64,000 nt of DNA from Pacificimonas sp036351775 (GTDB taxonomy: Bacteria > Pseudomonadota > Alphaproteobacteria > Sphingomonadales > Sphingomonadaceae). The notes beneath the pieces are model-generated. The model was given only the letters and a program-made list of their open reading frames with translations. It had not been told where the DNA came from and searched no databases. The stretch spans positions 1-64,000 of the forward strand of contig JAZBPX010000028.1 of NCBI GenBank assembly GCA_036351775.1, read 5' to 3'. The translations under genes were made by a program, and so were the position numbers. Position 1 is the stretch's first letter; each line of letters opens with the position of its first letter. Below, in pieces: positions 1 to 7,418 of the stretch.

Positions 1-49
1 CCCCCGGAACGGGGGGAGGGGGACCGCCGCAAAGCGGTGGTGGAGGGGG
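1..49 (+). repeat. G-rich palindromic unit, copy A (may begin before the window)
   Basis: Positions 1-16 form a C5/G6 hairpin. They are followed by GGGGGAGGGGGACCGC (from 12), a small CGC/GCG hairpin and GTGGTGGAGGGGG ending at 49. The same architecture recurs inverted at 411-470 and as a back-to-back pair at 35039-35157. The unit points toward the DUF559 gene that begins seven bases later. Confidence 0.8.
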
Positions 50-55
50 CGCGGC

Positions 56-475
56 GTGAAGCTAACCGGCTCCGCGCAGGCGCGCACGTCCGCCAAGCAG
101 CTCAGGCGGCGAATGAGCGAGCCGAAAGTGCTTCTTTGGGAGCATCTGCGGCGCTCGCCCATACGGTTCCGGCGCCAGCATCCGGCTGGGGCGTACATCA
201 TCGACTTCTACTGCGCGAAGGCAAAGCTGGCTGTCGAGGTCGATGGTGATCAGCATGCGGAGGACACGGCCCGAAGACATGACGACCGCCGCGATGCCTG
301 GTTGGCCAGCAAAGGCGTGAAGACCGAGCGAGTTCCGACGCATCAGATCTGGCGCGACGCGGCTGGGGTCGCCAGTGAGATGATTCGGCTTGCTGTTCAT
401 CGGGCCGAGGCCCCCTCCACCACTGCGCGTTCGCGCAGCGGTCCCCCTCCCCCGGTGCCGGGAGAGGAAGTATGA
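56..475 (+). CDS. DUF559 domain protein, Vsr-like endonuclease fold
   Basis: This 139-residue protein matches the DUF559 family, small proteins with a PD-(D/E)XK-type fold related to very-short-patch repair endonucleases. Visible family features are the basic LRRRM-SEPK start, RFRRQHPAG (residues 38-45), IIDF with D50, and the EVDGDQH core with E61, D63 and H67, the likely metal-binding residues. The GTG start at 56 follows repeat copy A; an ATG at 113 would remove the conserved N-terminus. About the last 20 codons lie inside the inverted repeat copy B, so the proline-rich tail is repeat-encoded. The stop overlaps the ybgC start (ATGA). The substrate is unknown; DNA cleavage is inferred from the fold. 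Confidence 0.85.
   Translation: MKLTGSAQARTSAKQLRRRMSEPKVLLWEHLRRSPIRFRRQHPAGAYIIDFYCAKAKLAVEVDGDQHAEDTARRHDDRRDAWLASKGVKTERVPTHQIWRDAAGVASEMIRLAVHRAEAPSTTARSRSGPPPPVPGEEV
411..470 (-). repeat. G-rich palindromic unit, copy B (inverted relative to copy A)
   Basis: Read on the minus strand this is a GGGAG/C hairpin, then GGGGGAGGGGGACCGC, a TGCGCG/CGCGCA hairpin and GTGGTGGAGGGGG. It is the inverse of copy A at 1-49, so the DUF559 gene is bracketed by inverted copies. It overlaps the 3' end of that gene and runs up to the ybgC start. Confidence 0.85.
461..470 (+). promoter_or_regulatory. ybgC ribosome binding site inside repeat copy B
   Basis: GGAGAGGAAG ends one base before the ybgC ATG at 472 and contains strong Shine-Dalgarno cores. 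It is the outer edge of repeat copy B, so the repeat appears to supply the translation signal of the first Tol-Pal operon gene. Confidence 0.6.
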
Positions 476-933
476 TCCCCGTTCCCGCATCCGGCACCCT
501 CTCACGCGGTGTCCACCGCTTTCCCGTGCGCGTGTATTTCGAGGACACGGACCTGTCCGGGATCGTCTATCATGCGAACTACCTTCGCTTCATGGAGCGG
601 GGGCGGTCGGACATGCTGCGGGCCGTGGGGATCGACCAGCGCGCGCATTTCGAGGCCGGGGAGGGGGCCTATGCAGTCGCCGACCTGCAGATCGCTTATA
701 AACGTCCGGCAAGGCTCGACGATGCGCTGATTGTCGAAAGCCGCGTGACCCGGGTACGCGCGGCCGCCACGGAAATCGAACAGCGCATCCTTCGCGGCGG
801 GGAACTCTGTACGGCGGCCACTGTTGTCGCTGCACTGGTCGGCCCCGATGGCCGCCCCTGCCGCCAGCCGGACGCCTGGCGCGAACTGTTCACGGACTTG
901 ATGATGGAGGTCGAGAGGGACGATGCAGGCTGA
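472..933 (+). CDS. ybgC: Tol-Pal-associated acyl-CoA thioesterase YbgC
   Basis: A single hot-dog-fold thioesterase of 153 residues that hydrolyses acyl-CoA and is conserved as the first gene of Tol-Pal operons. The family motif EDTDxSGIVYHANYL lies at residues 24-38, with the catalytic aspartate in the TD pair and the following histidine. The ATG at 472 overlaps the DUF559 stop by four bases, and the gene overlaps tolQ by 11 bases, indicating co-translation. Its role in the Tol system is unresolved in general; phospholipid-linked acyl transfer has been suggested for the family. Confidence 0.92.
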   Translation: MIPVPASGTLSRGVHRFPVRVYFEDTDLSGIVYHANYLRFMERGRSDMLRAVGIDQRAHFEAGEGAYAVADLQIAYKRPARLDDALIVESRVTRVRAAATEIEQRILRGGELCTAATVVAALVGPDGRPCRQPDAWRELFTDLMMEVERDDAG

Positions 934-1630
934 TCCCGTAGCCCTTGGCATGAGTGCCGCCACCGACCTGTCGCCCTTCGCGCTGTTCATGGAAGCCGAC
1001 ATCGTCGTGAAGGCGGTGATGATCGGCCTCATTCTGGCGTCGGTCTGGTCATGGGCCATCATCTTCGACCGCAGCCGCCGCCTGACCCAGGTGGAGAAGC
1101 AGCGCGGCGCGTTCGAGGACCGGTTCTGGAGGGCGGACAGTCTGCAGGAGTTTCACGCCGCACAGGCCAAGCTGACCCATCCGGCAGCGCAGATCTTCGG
1201 TGCCGGCATGACGGAGTGGAAACGCTCCAGCGCGGAAGGCCGCAGCGTTCGGCGAGAGGGGCTGCGAACGCGCATGTCCTCCGCGCTTCAGGTGGCGATC
1301 GACCGGGAAATCGGCGCGCTGTCCGACCGGCTGAGCATCCTTGCCACCATCGGCTCGGTCAGCCCGTTCGTCGGGCTGTTCGGAACCGTCTGGGGTATCA
1401 TGCGCGCGTTCACGTCCATCGCCGCCTCGCAGAACACCACGCTCGCCGTGGTCGCGCCGGGAATCGCGGAGGCGCTTTTTGCGACCGCGCTTGGCCTGTT
1501 CGCGGCCATCCCGGCGGTCATCGGTTATAACCGGCTCCTTCACCGGATCGGCATGCTGGAGGGGAAGCTGATCGGCTTTTCCGAGGAATTCCAGAACCTC
1601 GTCAGCCGCGAACTCGATGCGAAGGACTAG
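923..1630 (+). CDS. tolQ: Tol-Pal system inner-membrane protein TolQ
   Basis: A 235-residue MotA/TolQ/ExbB family protein forming, with TolR, the proton-driven motor that energises TolA during division. It has three hydrophobic segments: about residues 30-52, and two in the C-terminal half following the SPFVGLFGTVWGIM signature. The start at 923 lies inside ybgC; an ATG at 950 is an alternative that costs nine residues. tolR follows after six bases. Confidence 0.95.
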   Translation: MQADPVALGMSAATDLSPFALFMEADIVVKAVMIGLILASVWSWAIIFDRSRRLTQVEKQRGAFEDRFWRADSLQEFHAAQAKLTHPAAQIFGAGMTEWKRSSAEGRSVRREGLRTRMSSALQVAIDREIGALSDRLSILATIGSVSPFVGLFGTVWGIMRAFTSIAASQNTTLAVVAPGIAEALFATALGLFAAIPAVIGYNRLLHRIGMLEGKLIGFSEEFQNLVSRELDAKD

Positions 1631-1636
1631 CTGCAC

Positions 1637-2101
1637 ATGGCGATGAGCGTCGGCAGCATGCGGCGGGGGCGCCGGGCGCGTCAGGCCCCGATGAGCGAGA
1701 TCAACGTCACGCCCTTTGTCGACGTGATGCTGGTGCTGCTGATCATCTTTATGGTCGCCGCGCCGCTTCTCGTGACGGGCGTTCCCATCGACCTGCCGGA
1801 CAACCGCGCCGCGCCGCTGGAGGCGGACGACACGCCGATCCAGATCAGCATCGACGATGAGGGCCGCATCTTCATCGATGAGCAGGAACAGGAACCCGGT
1901 GTCTTTGGCGCAAGGCTGGGCGCGATTGCCGAGGCGCGGCGCGGTGGACGCGAAGAGCCGCGCGTCTACATCCGCGCCGACCGGGCGCTCGACTACGGCC
2001 TCGTTATGGGTGTGCTCGGCGAAGTGAACCGCGCGGGATTCCGGCGCGTCGCGCTGGTCAGCGAAGATGGCGGCGAGGGCTTCGCTGCGGCCGAACAATG
2101 A
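1637..2101 (+). CDS. tolR: Tol-Pal system protein TolR
   Basis: A 154-residue ExbD/TolR family protein, the second motor subunit. One membrane helix (about residues 24-46) begins with the family motif INVTPFVDVMLVLLIIF, whose aspartate is the conserved proton-path residue. The rest is a periplasmic domain. An upstream arginine-rich stretch follows the positive-inside rule. It shares an ATGA overlap with tolA. Confidence 0.95.
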   Translation: MAMSVGSMRRGRRARQAPMSEINVTPFVDVMLVLLIIFMVAAPLLVTGVPIDLPDNRAAPLEADDTPIQISIDDEGRIFIDEQEQEPGVFGARLGAIAEARRGGREEPRVYIRADRALDYGLVMGVLGEVNRAGFRRVALVSEDGGEGFAAAEQ

Positions 2102-2871
2102 GGGAAGCGAAGGCGCTGACCCTTTCCGGCGGCGCGCACCTTGCGCTTCTCGCCGTGCTGTCGCTCAGCTGGAGCCTGATGTCGAAGGACATCGCGCCGA
2201 TCATGGACGAGCCGATCGATGTCGAGTTTGTCACGATCAGCGACGCGCCGACCGTTACCGAACGCCCGCCGCCCTCGCTGGCCGCTGCGCCGCGCGAGCT
2301 TGTAGAGGCCGAGCCGGTGCTGGAGCCGCTGGACTCCATTCAGCCCGAGGCTTTGCCGGACCTCTCGCCGCCATCGGATACGCCGCCCCCGCCGGAAGCC
2401 GAGCCGGAACCGGAACCCGAACAGGCCCCGCCGCAGCGGCAGGAGCTGTCCGCGCCGGTCGACCGCGACCTCGCCGTGGCGGAGCGCGCGCGGGAAGAGG
2501 ATGACTTTGCCGAGGCGATCACCGATGCGCTGCCGACGCGCGCGCAGCTTTCCACGATCCAGCAGAATACGCTCGTCGGCCTGATTCGCGAGCGCATATA
2601 CAAGTGCTGGGATCCGAATGCGGGCGGCGCGAATGCGTCCGCCATCGTTACCACCCTGCGCGTGAGGGCAATGCCCGACGGGACCATTCGCGAACGCCCG
2701 ACCCTCGTCCGCCAGACCGGGGATGCACCCGCCAGCTTCAAGCGCACCGCGCGCGACGCCGCCATCCGCGCGGTCATGAACCCGCGCTGCTCTCTCGAAG
2801 GGCTGCCCGCCGACCTGTATGAAGGCGGCTGGGAAGACTTCACCCTCAATTTCGACCCGAAGGATCTGTGA
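2098..2871 (+). CDS. tolA: Cell envelope protein TolA (short form)
   Basis: A 257-residue protein with one N-terminal anchor (about residues 6-28), a Pro/Glu-rich middle (EPEPEPEQAPP near residues 100-115) and a C-terminal TolA/TonB-like domain beginning near LIRERIYKCWDP. It links the TolQR motor to Pal and TolB across the periplasm. The middle is shorter and more proline-rich than the long alanine/lysine helix of enterobacterial TolA. Assignment rests on the C-terminal domain and on its place between tolR and tolB. Confidence 0.85.
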   Translation: MREAKALTLSGGAHLALLAVLSLSWSLMSKDIAPIMDEPIDVEFVTISDAPTVTERPPPSLAAAPRELVEAEPVLEPLDSIQPEALPDLSPPSDTPPPPEAEPEPEPEQAPPQRQELSAPVDRDLAVAERAREEDDFAEAITDALPTRAQLSTIQQNTLVGLIRERIYKCWDPNAGGANASAIVTTLRVRAMPDGTIRERPTLVRQTGDAPASFKRTARDAAIRAVMNPRCSLEGLPADLYEGGWEDFTLNFDPKDL

Positions 2872-4352
2872 TGATGACGAAGAGGTTTGGTTCCGCGCGC
2901 GGGCAGTGGGGGATGCTTCGAACCCGGAACGCTATCCAAGGCAGGCAGGCTCAGCATGAGCGGGGTTCGGAAACTACGCTTATGTTTCTTCAACCGCTCA
3001 CCCTGAGCCTGTCGAAGGGTCCGTCGCTGGTACAGGGCCTGCTGCTCCTGATCGCGGCGCTCTTCCTTGCGCTTCCCGCCGCCGCGCAGAACCTCTCCGT
3101 CGACATCAACCAGGGCATTTCCCGCCCGCTGCCGATCGCCGTACCGGACTTCACGACGCCGGGAACGGTGGACACCGCCGCGGGCACGACAACCACGCTT
3201 GGCGAACAGGTCGCCGACGTCATTACTAACGATCTCGCCTCCTCCGGCCTGTTCCGGCCGATCGACCAGCTTGCCTTCACGACGAGTGTGTCGATGCCGG
3301 ACGTCACCGCGCCCCGCTATACGAACTGGCGCACCATCGGCGCGCAGGCGTTGGTGACGGGATTCGTGGAGGCGCGGGGCGACGGCACGATCACCGTCGG
3401 CTGTTATCTCTACGATGTGTTCTCGCAGCAGGCGCTGGTGCGGCAGGGGTTCAACACCACGCCGCGCGCCTGGCGCCGGGCCGCGCACAAATGCGCCGAT
3501 GCTGTCTATTCGCGGCTAACGGGAGAGACGGGCTATTTCGACAGCCGCATCGTCTACGTCTCGGAAACCGGCCCGGCGACCGACCGGATCAAGCGGCTGG
3601 CGATCATGGATCAGGACGGGGCCAACCACCGGTTCCTGACGAACGGCCAGAACCTCGTCCTGACGCCGCGCTTTGCGCCCAACCAGGAAACGCTGACCTA
3701 TCTCAGCTATGCGCAGAACCGCCCGCGCATCTATATCTACGACGTGGAGACGGGGTCGCAGCGCCTCGTCGGCGATTTCCCGAACATGAGCTTCGCGCCG
3801 CGCTTTTCGCCCAACGGCCGCACGCTGGTATTCAGCCAGGCGCGGGCGGGCAACACCGACATCTACACCGTCGATGTGAACAGCGGGTCGGTCAGGCGGC
3901 TGACCAATACGCCGGGCATCGATACCGCGCCGAGCTTCTCGCCCGACGGGCGGCGAATCACGTTCGAAAGCGACCGCGGCGGCTCCCAGCAGATCTATGT
4001 CATGAACGCCGACGGCTCTGGCCAGCGCCGCATCAGCTTTGGCGACGGCGCGCGTTACGGCACGCCGGTCTGGAGCCCGCGCGGCGACCTGATCGCCTTC
4101 ACCCGCATGGGCGGCGGCAAGTTCCGCATCGGCGTCATGCGTCCCGATGGAACCGGCGAGCGCCTGCTGACCGACAGCTGGCAGGACGAGGGGCCGACCT
4201 GGTCGCCCAACGGCCGGGTCATCATGTTCTTCCGGTCAGAACGCGGCGGCGGCGCGCAGCTCCATTCCATCGACCTGACGGGTGTGAACGAGCGCCGGAT
4301 CGATACGCCGCTGCAAGGGTCCGACCCGGCCTGGTCGCCGCTGCGCCCCTGA
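2868..4352 (+). CDS. tolB: Tol-Pal system periplasmic beta-propeller TolB
   Basis: A 494-residue frame with a TolB N-terminal domain and repeated propeller blades (PRFSPNG, PSFSPDG, PVWSPRG, PTWSPNG), which bind Pal. The stop-overlapping start GTG-ATG-ATG at 2868 has a good GAAGGA site, but the signal peptide core (LLLLIAALFLALPAAAQ) begins only about 55 residues later. The intervening codons lie in a REPIN-like palindrome at 2947-3010. An ATG at 2982 would shorten the leader to about 36 residues but lacks an obvious ribosome site. A repeat insertion that lengthened the leader in frame is the simplest reading. Confidence 0.93.
   Translation: MMMTKRFGSARGQWGMLRTRNAIQGRQAQHERGSETTLMFLQPLTLSLSKGPSLVQGLLLLIAALFLALPAAAQNLSVDINQGISRPLPIAVPDFTTPGTVDTAAGTTTTLGEQVADVITNDLASSGLFRPIDQLAFTTSVSMPDVTAPRYTNWRTIGAQALVTGFVEARGDGTITVGCYLYDVFSQQALVRQGFNTTPRAWRRAAHKCADAVYSRLTGETGYFDSRIVYVSETGPATDRIKRLAIMDQDGANHRFLTNGQNLVLTPRFAPNQETLTYLSYAQNRPRIYIYDVETGSQRLVGDFPNMSFAPRFSPNGRTLVFSQARAGNTDIYTVDVNSGSVRRLTNTPGIDTAPSFSPDGRRITFESDRGGSQQIYVMNADGSGQRRISFGDGARYGTPVWSPRGDLIAFTRMGGGKFRIGVMRPDGTGERLLTDSWQDEGPTWSPNGRVIMFFRSERGGGAQLHSIDLTGVNERRIDTPLQGSDPAWSPLRP
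2947..3010. repeat. REPIN-like palindrome inside the tolB leader
   Basis: Two inverted units, AGGCTCAGCATGAGCGG on the left and CCGCTCACCCTGAGCCT on the right, enclose a GGAAAC/GTTTCTT centre and form a long imperfect hairpin. The following TGTCGAAGGG is part of the widespread CCCTTCGACAGGCTCAGGG repeat type. It lies within the open frame of tolB, upstream of the hydrophobic signal core. Confidence 0.8.
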
Positions 4353-4365
4353 TGCAGGAACGAAT

Positions 4366-4386
4366 CGTGTCAAGGGAACCGACACG
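4366..4386 (+). other. Short hairpin between tolB and pal
   Basis: CGTGTC and GACACG pair perfectly around a nine-base loop, with no T tract after. A hairpin here could set the relative amounts of TolB and the far more abundant Pal by stopping transcription or by blocking RNA decay; this is inference only. Confidence 0.3.
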
Positions 4387-4446
4387 GCTGTAAAACATTC
4401 GTTAGGGAGTGGAGTAGCCCTCCCGCCAACAAAGGGATTTCTTTCG

Positions 4447-4989
4447 ATGAAGACCGCCATTTCCCGCACGCTCCTGATCGGCCTGCTCGTCACCGCGACG
4501 GCCTGCGCCCGCAATGACGAGGAACTGCCGCCGCCGCCGCCGCCACAGGACCCTGTGCAGCAGAGTCAGACTCAGACGCCGACGCCCACCCCGAACGTGC
4601 GCGACACCGTCATACCAGGATCAATGGCCGACTTCATGCGCCAGGCGGGTGCCGACCGCGTCTTCTTCGCGCTCGACAGCTCGACACTCGATGCCGAGGC
4701 GCGCGATACGCTCCGCCGTCAGGCGGCGTGGCTGGACCAGTATGAGAATGTCCGCATTACCGTGGAGGGCCATGCCGACGAGCGCGGCACCCGCGAGTAT
4801 AACCTGGCGCTGGGCGAGCGCCGGGCGAACGCCGCCGCGACCTACTTGCAGCAGCAGGGCGTCGATTCGGACCGCATCACGACGATCAGCTATGGCAAGG
4901 AACGCCCCGCGGTCGAAGGGTCGAGCGAATCGGCCTGGGCACAGAACCGCCGCGCCGTAACCGTACTGTCGGGCGCCGCCGCCAGCTAG
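4447..4989 (+). CDS. pal: Peptidoglycan-associated lipoprotein Pal
   Basis: A 180-residue outer-membrane lipoprotein binding peptidoglycan and TolA/TolB. The leader ends at ATAC with the lipidated cysteine at residue 20. It is followed by a proline stretch (PPPPPP) and an OmpA-like domain (about residues 60-177) containing NLALGERRANAAATYL, the diaminopimelate-binding region. An AAGGGA site precedes the ATG. A 94-base gap from tolB leaves room for a separate promoter or RNA processing. Confidence 0.95.
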   Translation: MKTAISRTLLIGLLVTATACARNDEELPPPPPPQDPVQQSQTQTPTPTPNVRDTVIPGSMADFMRQAGADRVFFALDSSTLDAEARDTLRRQAAWLDQYENVRITVEGHADERGTREYNLALGERRANAAATYLQQQGVDSDRITTISYGKERPAVEGSSESAWAQNRRAVTVLSGAAAS

Positions 4990-5015
4990 CACGCGCTCAG
5001 CACGACGCCGAAATG

Positions 5016-5049
5016 GGGCCGCTTCCGGGAAACGGGAGCGGCCCTTTTT
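5016..5049 (+). terminator. Rho-independent terminator of the Tol-Pal operon
   Basis: GGGCCGCT pairs with AGCGGCCC (5016-5023 with 5037-5044), followed at once by TTTTT. It starts 26 bases after the pal stop and precedes an unrelated gene. Confidence 0.85.
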
Positions 5050-5108
5050 CGCGCGCGTCATGTCCGCTAGGCGCTGGGCTTTCGGCTAGCGGGAGCGTTT
5101 AACGGCTG

Positions 5109-5570
5109 ATGACCTTTTCGATCCGCAAGGATAACCCGCTGCGCGCCGAGGTTCGCCCGCTGGTTGAGTTTCACCTTGGCGAGATGCACCGCGCTTCCCC
5201 AGCCTGCATGGTTCACGCCATGCCGCCGGACAGTCTCGCTAAAGACGGCGTCGATTTCTTTACTGGCTGGCAAGGCGAGGAGCTGGCGGGCTTTGGCGCG
5301 CTTCGTCTCATCGAACCGGGTCATGCGGAGCTGAAGTCCATGCGCATCGCTCCCGCCCTGCGCGGGCAGGGCTTCGGCCGCGCAATCCTGCATTTCCTGA
5401 TCCGCGAGGCGACAGCGCGCGGCCTTGAGCGTCTCAGCCTCGAAACCGGCACCGGCGAGGCCTTTGCCAATGCCATCCGCCTGTATGAGCGCAACGGCTT
5501 CGAACGCTGCGCACCCTTCGCGGGCTATGCGAACAACGACTTCTCCGTCTGCATGACGCGCGCGCTGTAG
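5109..5570 (+). CDS. GNAT-family N-acetyltransferase
   Basis: A 153-residue acetyl-CoA-dependent acyltransferase. The acetyl-CoA-binding motif lies around residues 78-100: LKSMRIAPALRGQGFGRAIL, with the R-G-Q-G-F-G loop. It is followed by LSLETGTGEAFANAIRLYERNGF, typical of the last helix and strand of the fold. The sequence resembles YjaB/PhnO-like stand-alone acetyltransferases, but the substrate cannot be predicted. It sits alone between the pal terminator and ispG. Confidence 0.85.
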   Translation: MTFSIRKDNPLRAEVRPLVEFHLGEMHRASPACMVHAMPPDSLAKDGVDFFTGWQGEELAGFGALRLIEPGHAELKSMRIAPALRGQGFGRAILHFLIREATARGLERLSLETGTGEAFANAIRLYERNGFERCAPFAGYANNDFSVCMTRAL

Positions 5571-5588
5571 CCGCGTCAGCGCGAACCC

Positions 5589-5617
5589 TTACGCCTGTCA
5601 CATAGGGCGGCTATATG
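5589..5617 (+). promoter_or_regulatory. Candidate promoter for ispG
   Basis: TTACGC (5589-5594) and TATATG (5612-5617) are separated by 17 bases and lie about 30 bases before the ispG ATG. The spacing is ideal, and the region stands out by its TA content. Confidence 0.35.
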
Positions 5618-5648
5618 CGGTCTGTAGAAACAAGAGGGTTCCCAAAGC

Positions 5649-6773
5649 ATGTCCGTACGTCCTTGGCGCGATATCGAGCGCCGGAAATCGCGCCAGATCA
5701 TGGTTGGCGATGTGCCGGTTGGCGGCGATGCGCCGATTTCGGTGCAGACCATGACGAACACGCCAACGGAAGATGCGAAGGCGACCATCGACCAGATCCG
5801 CGCCTGCGAGGATGCGGGCGTCGACATCATCCGCGTGTCCTGTCCCGATGAGGCGTCGACCGCGGCCTTTCCGCTCATCACGCGCGCGGCGCGGGTGCCC
5901 GTCGTTGCGGACATCCATTTTCACTACAAACGCGCGCTTGAAGCTGCGGATGGCGGGGCGGCCTGTCTGCGCATCAACCCGGGTAATATCGGTTCGTCGG
6001 AGCGCGTGGCGGAGGTGGTGCGCGCGGCAAAGGCCAATGGCTGCGCGATCCGCATCGGCGTGAATGCCGGCAGCCTGGAGCGCGACCTCCTCGAAAAATA
6101 TGGGGAACCCTGTCCGGAGGCGCTGGTGGAAAGCGCGCTTGATCACATCAAGCTGCTGCAGGACCATGATTTCCACGAGTTCAAGGTCGCGGTGAAGGCC
6201 TCCGACGTCTTCCTCGCGGTCGCCGCTTACCAGCAGCTCGCCGAGGCGGTGGATTGCCCGCTGCACCTCGGGATCACGGAGGCGGGCGGCCTGATTGGCG
6301 GTACGGTGAAATCCGCGCTCGGGATCGGCAATCTCCTCTGGTACGGCATCGGCGACACCATCCGCGTGTCCCTCTCCGCCGACCCCACGCAGGAAGTGAA
6401 GGTGGGTTTCGAGATCCTGAAGTCGCTCGGGCTTCGCACCCGCGGCGTGCGGGTTGTCTCCTGCCCCTCCTGCGCGCGGCAGGGCTTCGATGTCATCAAG
6501 ACCGTCGAGACGCTCGAACAGCGGCTGGAGCATATCAAGACGCCCATGTCGCTGTCCGTCCTCGGCTGCGTGGTGAACGGGCCGGGTGAGGCGCGCGAGA
6601 CCGACATTGGTCTGACCGGCGGCGGCAAGGGCAAGCACATGGTGTACCTCTCCGGCGTGACCGACCACCACGTCGCCGATGCCGACATGATCGAGCACAT
6701 CGTGACGCTGGTCGAGAAGAAGGCGGCGGAGATCGAAGCGGCCGCCGAACCGCAATCGCAGGCCGCTGAATAG
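5649..6773 (+). CDS. ispG: 4-hydroxy-3-methylbut-2-enyl diphosphate synthase IspG
   Basis: A 374-residue 4Fe-4S enzyme of the MEP isoprenoid pathway, converting methylerythritol cyclodiphosphate to HMBPP; it supplies undecaprenyl carrier for the cell wall, among other products. An N-terminal TIM barrel (TMTNTPTEDAKATIDQI; VADIHFHYKRAL; RINPGNIG) is followed by the cluster ligands in SCPSC (about residues 270-274) and LGCVVNGPGEA (about 306). It lacks the large insert of plant-type enzymes. The gene stands alone; a low-GC islet follows directly. Confidence 0.96.
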   Translation: MSVRPWRDIERRKSRQIMVGDVPVGGDAPISVQTMTNTPTEDAKATIDQIRACEDAGVDIIRVSCPDEASTAAFPLITRAARVPVVADIHFHYKRALEAADGGAACLRINPGNIGSSERVAEVVRAAKANGCAIRIGVNAGSLERDLLEKYGEPCPEALVESALDHIKLLQDHDFHEFKVAVKASDVFLAVAAYQQLAEAVDCPLHLGITEAGGLIGGTVKSALGIGNLLWYGIGDTIRVSLSADPTQEVKVGFEILKSLGLRTRGVRVVSCPSCARQGFDVIKTVETLEQRLEHIKTPMSLSVLGCVVNGPGEARETDIGLTGGGKGKHMVYLSGVTDHHVADADMIEHIVTLVEKKAAEIEAAAEPQSQAAE

Positions 6774-6789
6774 GAACCGAAGTATAGAT

Positions 6790-6831
6790 TATGTAACATA
6801 TTAGTTGACCCGTAGACGATTATGTTACATA
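6790..6831 (+). promoter_or_regulatory. Twin 11-bp operators around a promoter
   Basis: TATGTAACATA (6790-6800) and its exact reverse complement TATGTTACATA (6821-6831) are each palindromic about a central base, with centres 31 bases (three helical turns) apart. TTGACC at 6805-6810 can serve as a -35, with the -10 falling in or beside the second copy. This is the layout expected of an autorepressed promoter for the gene at 6858. Confidence 0.6.
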
Positions 6832-6852
6832 TCTCCTCGTGAAAGAGGAGGT
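6831..6852 (+). promoter_or_regulatory. Hairpin sequestering the Shine-Dalgarno of the 6858 gene
   Basis: ATCTCCTC (6831-6838) pairs with GAGGAGGT (6845-6852), including one G-T pair, around the loop GTGAAA. The right arm contains the AGGAGGT ribosome binding site five bases before the ATG, so translation initiation is probably limited unless the hairpin opens. Confidence 0.55.
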
Positions 6853-6857
6853 GTTTT

Positions 6858-7418
6858 ATGCCCGTAATTAGAGTTAGTGATTCGTCATTCGTTGCGTTGA
6901 GCAGATTGAAAACGTGGTTTGGAACCAGCACGCCGGGTGATACCATAGACCGGGTCGTTAACGATGCCCTAGACAGGCTCGGCATTGAAAACGATAATTT
7001 GCCCTCGCCTCCTCTCGCTGACAATGAGAGCTCGGCTTCGCTGGAGAAGTTCCGTACTGCACCGGGATTGTCCTTTACGAAACCGCTACGAGCTGAAGTT
7101 GATGGAAGAAAACTGCCTAAGCCCACTTGGTCAGCTATTCTTTTGGCTGCGATTGCTGCGGTAAAGCGCCGAGGTTTCGAGAAAGAGCGACTCGTTGAGA
7201 TACTGCGGATTCCGGCTCGATCAACACCGTTGAATGAAGCGGGGTTCACTTACAGGTCAGATTTGGGGATTTCCATTCAAGGTCAGGCTGCTCAAGATGC
7301 GTGGAGAGAATGTGAGCGTCTTGCTAAAAAGCACGAATTTCCAATCGTAGTTCACTTTCGTTGGCGTGATAACCCGAAGGCTGAGCGTCCTGGACAAGAT
7401 GGACAGCTTGTAGCTTAG
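6858..7418 (+). CDS. Unrecognised protein with RHH/SeqA-like N-terminus on a low-GC islet
   Basis: I do not recognise this 186-residue protein. Its first 45 residues (VIRVSDSSFVALSRL, then TPGDTIDRVVNDAL) look like a ribbon-helix-helix or SeqA-type dimerisation segment. After a serine/proline-rich linker comes a compact domain with PTWSAILLAAI, RGFEKERLVEIL, FTYRSDLGISIQGQ and FRWRDNPKAERPGQ. Codons and base composition are visibly AT-richer than the neighbours (ATA, AGA, TTA and AAA used freely), suggesting transfer. The strong but hairpin-masked ribosome site and the twin operators point to tight self-control. It has no partner gene. It could be a DNA-binding regulator or a defence-related protein; neither is shown. 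Confidence 0.75.
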   Translation: MPVIRVSDSSFVALSRLKTWFGTSTPGDTIDRVVNDALDRLGIENDNLPSPPLADNESSASLEKFRTAPGLSFTKPLRAEVDGRKLPKPTWSAILLAAIAAVKRRGFEKERLVEILRIPARSTPLNEAGFTYRSDLGISIQGQAAQDAWRECERLAKKHEFPIVVHFRWRDNPKAERPGQDGQLVA

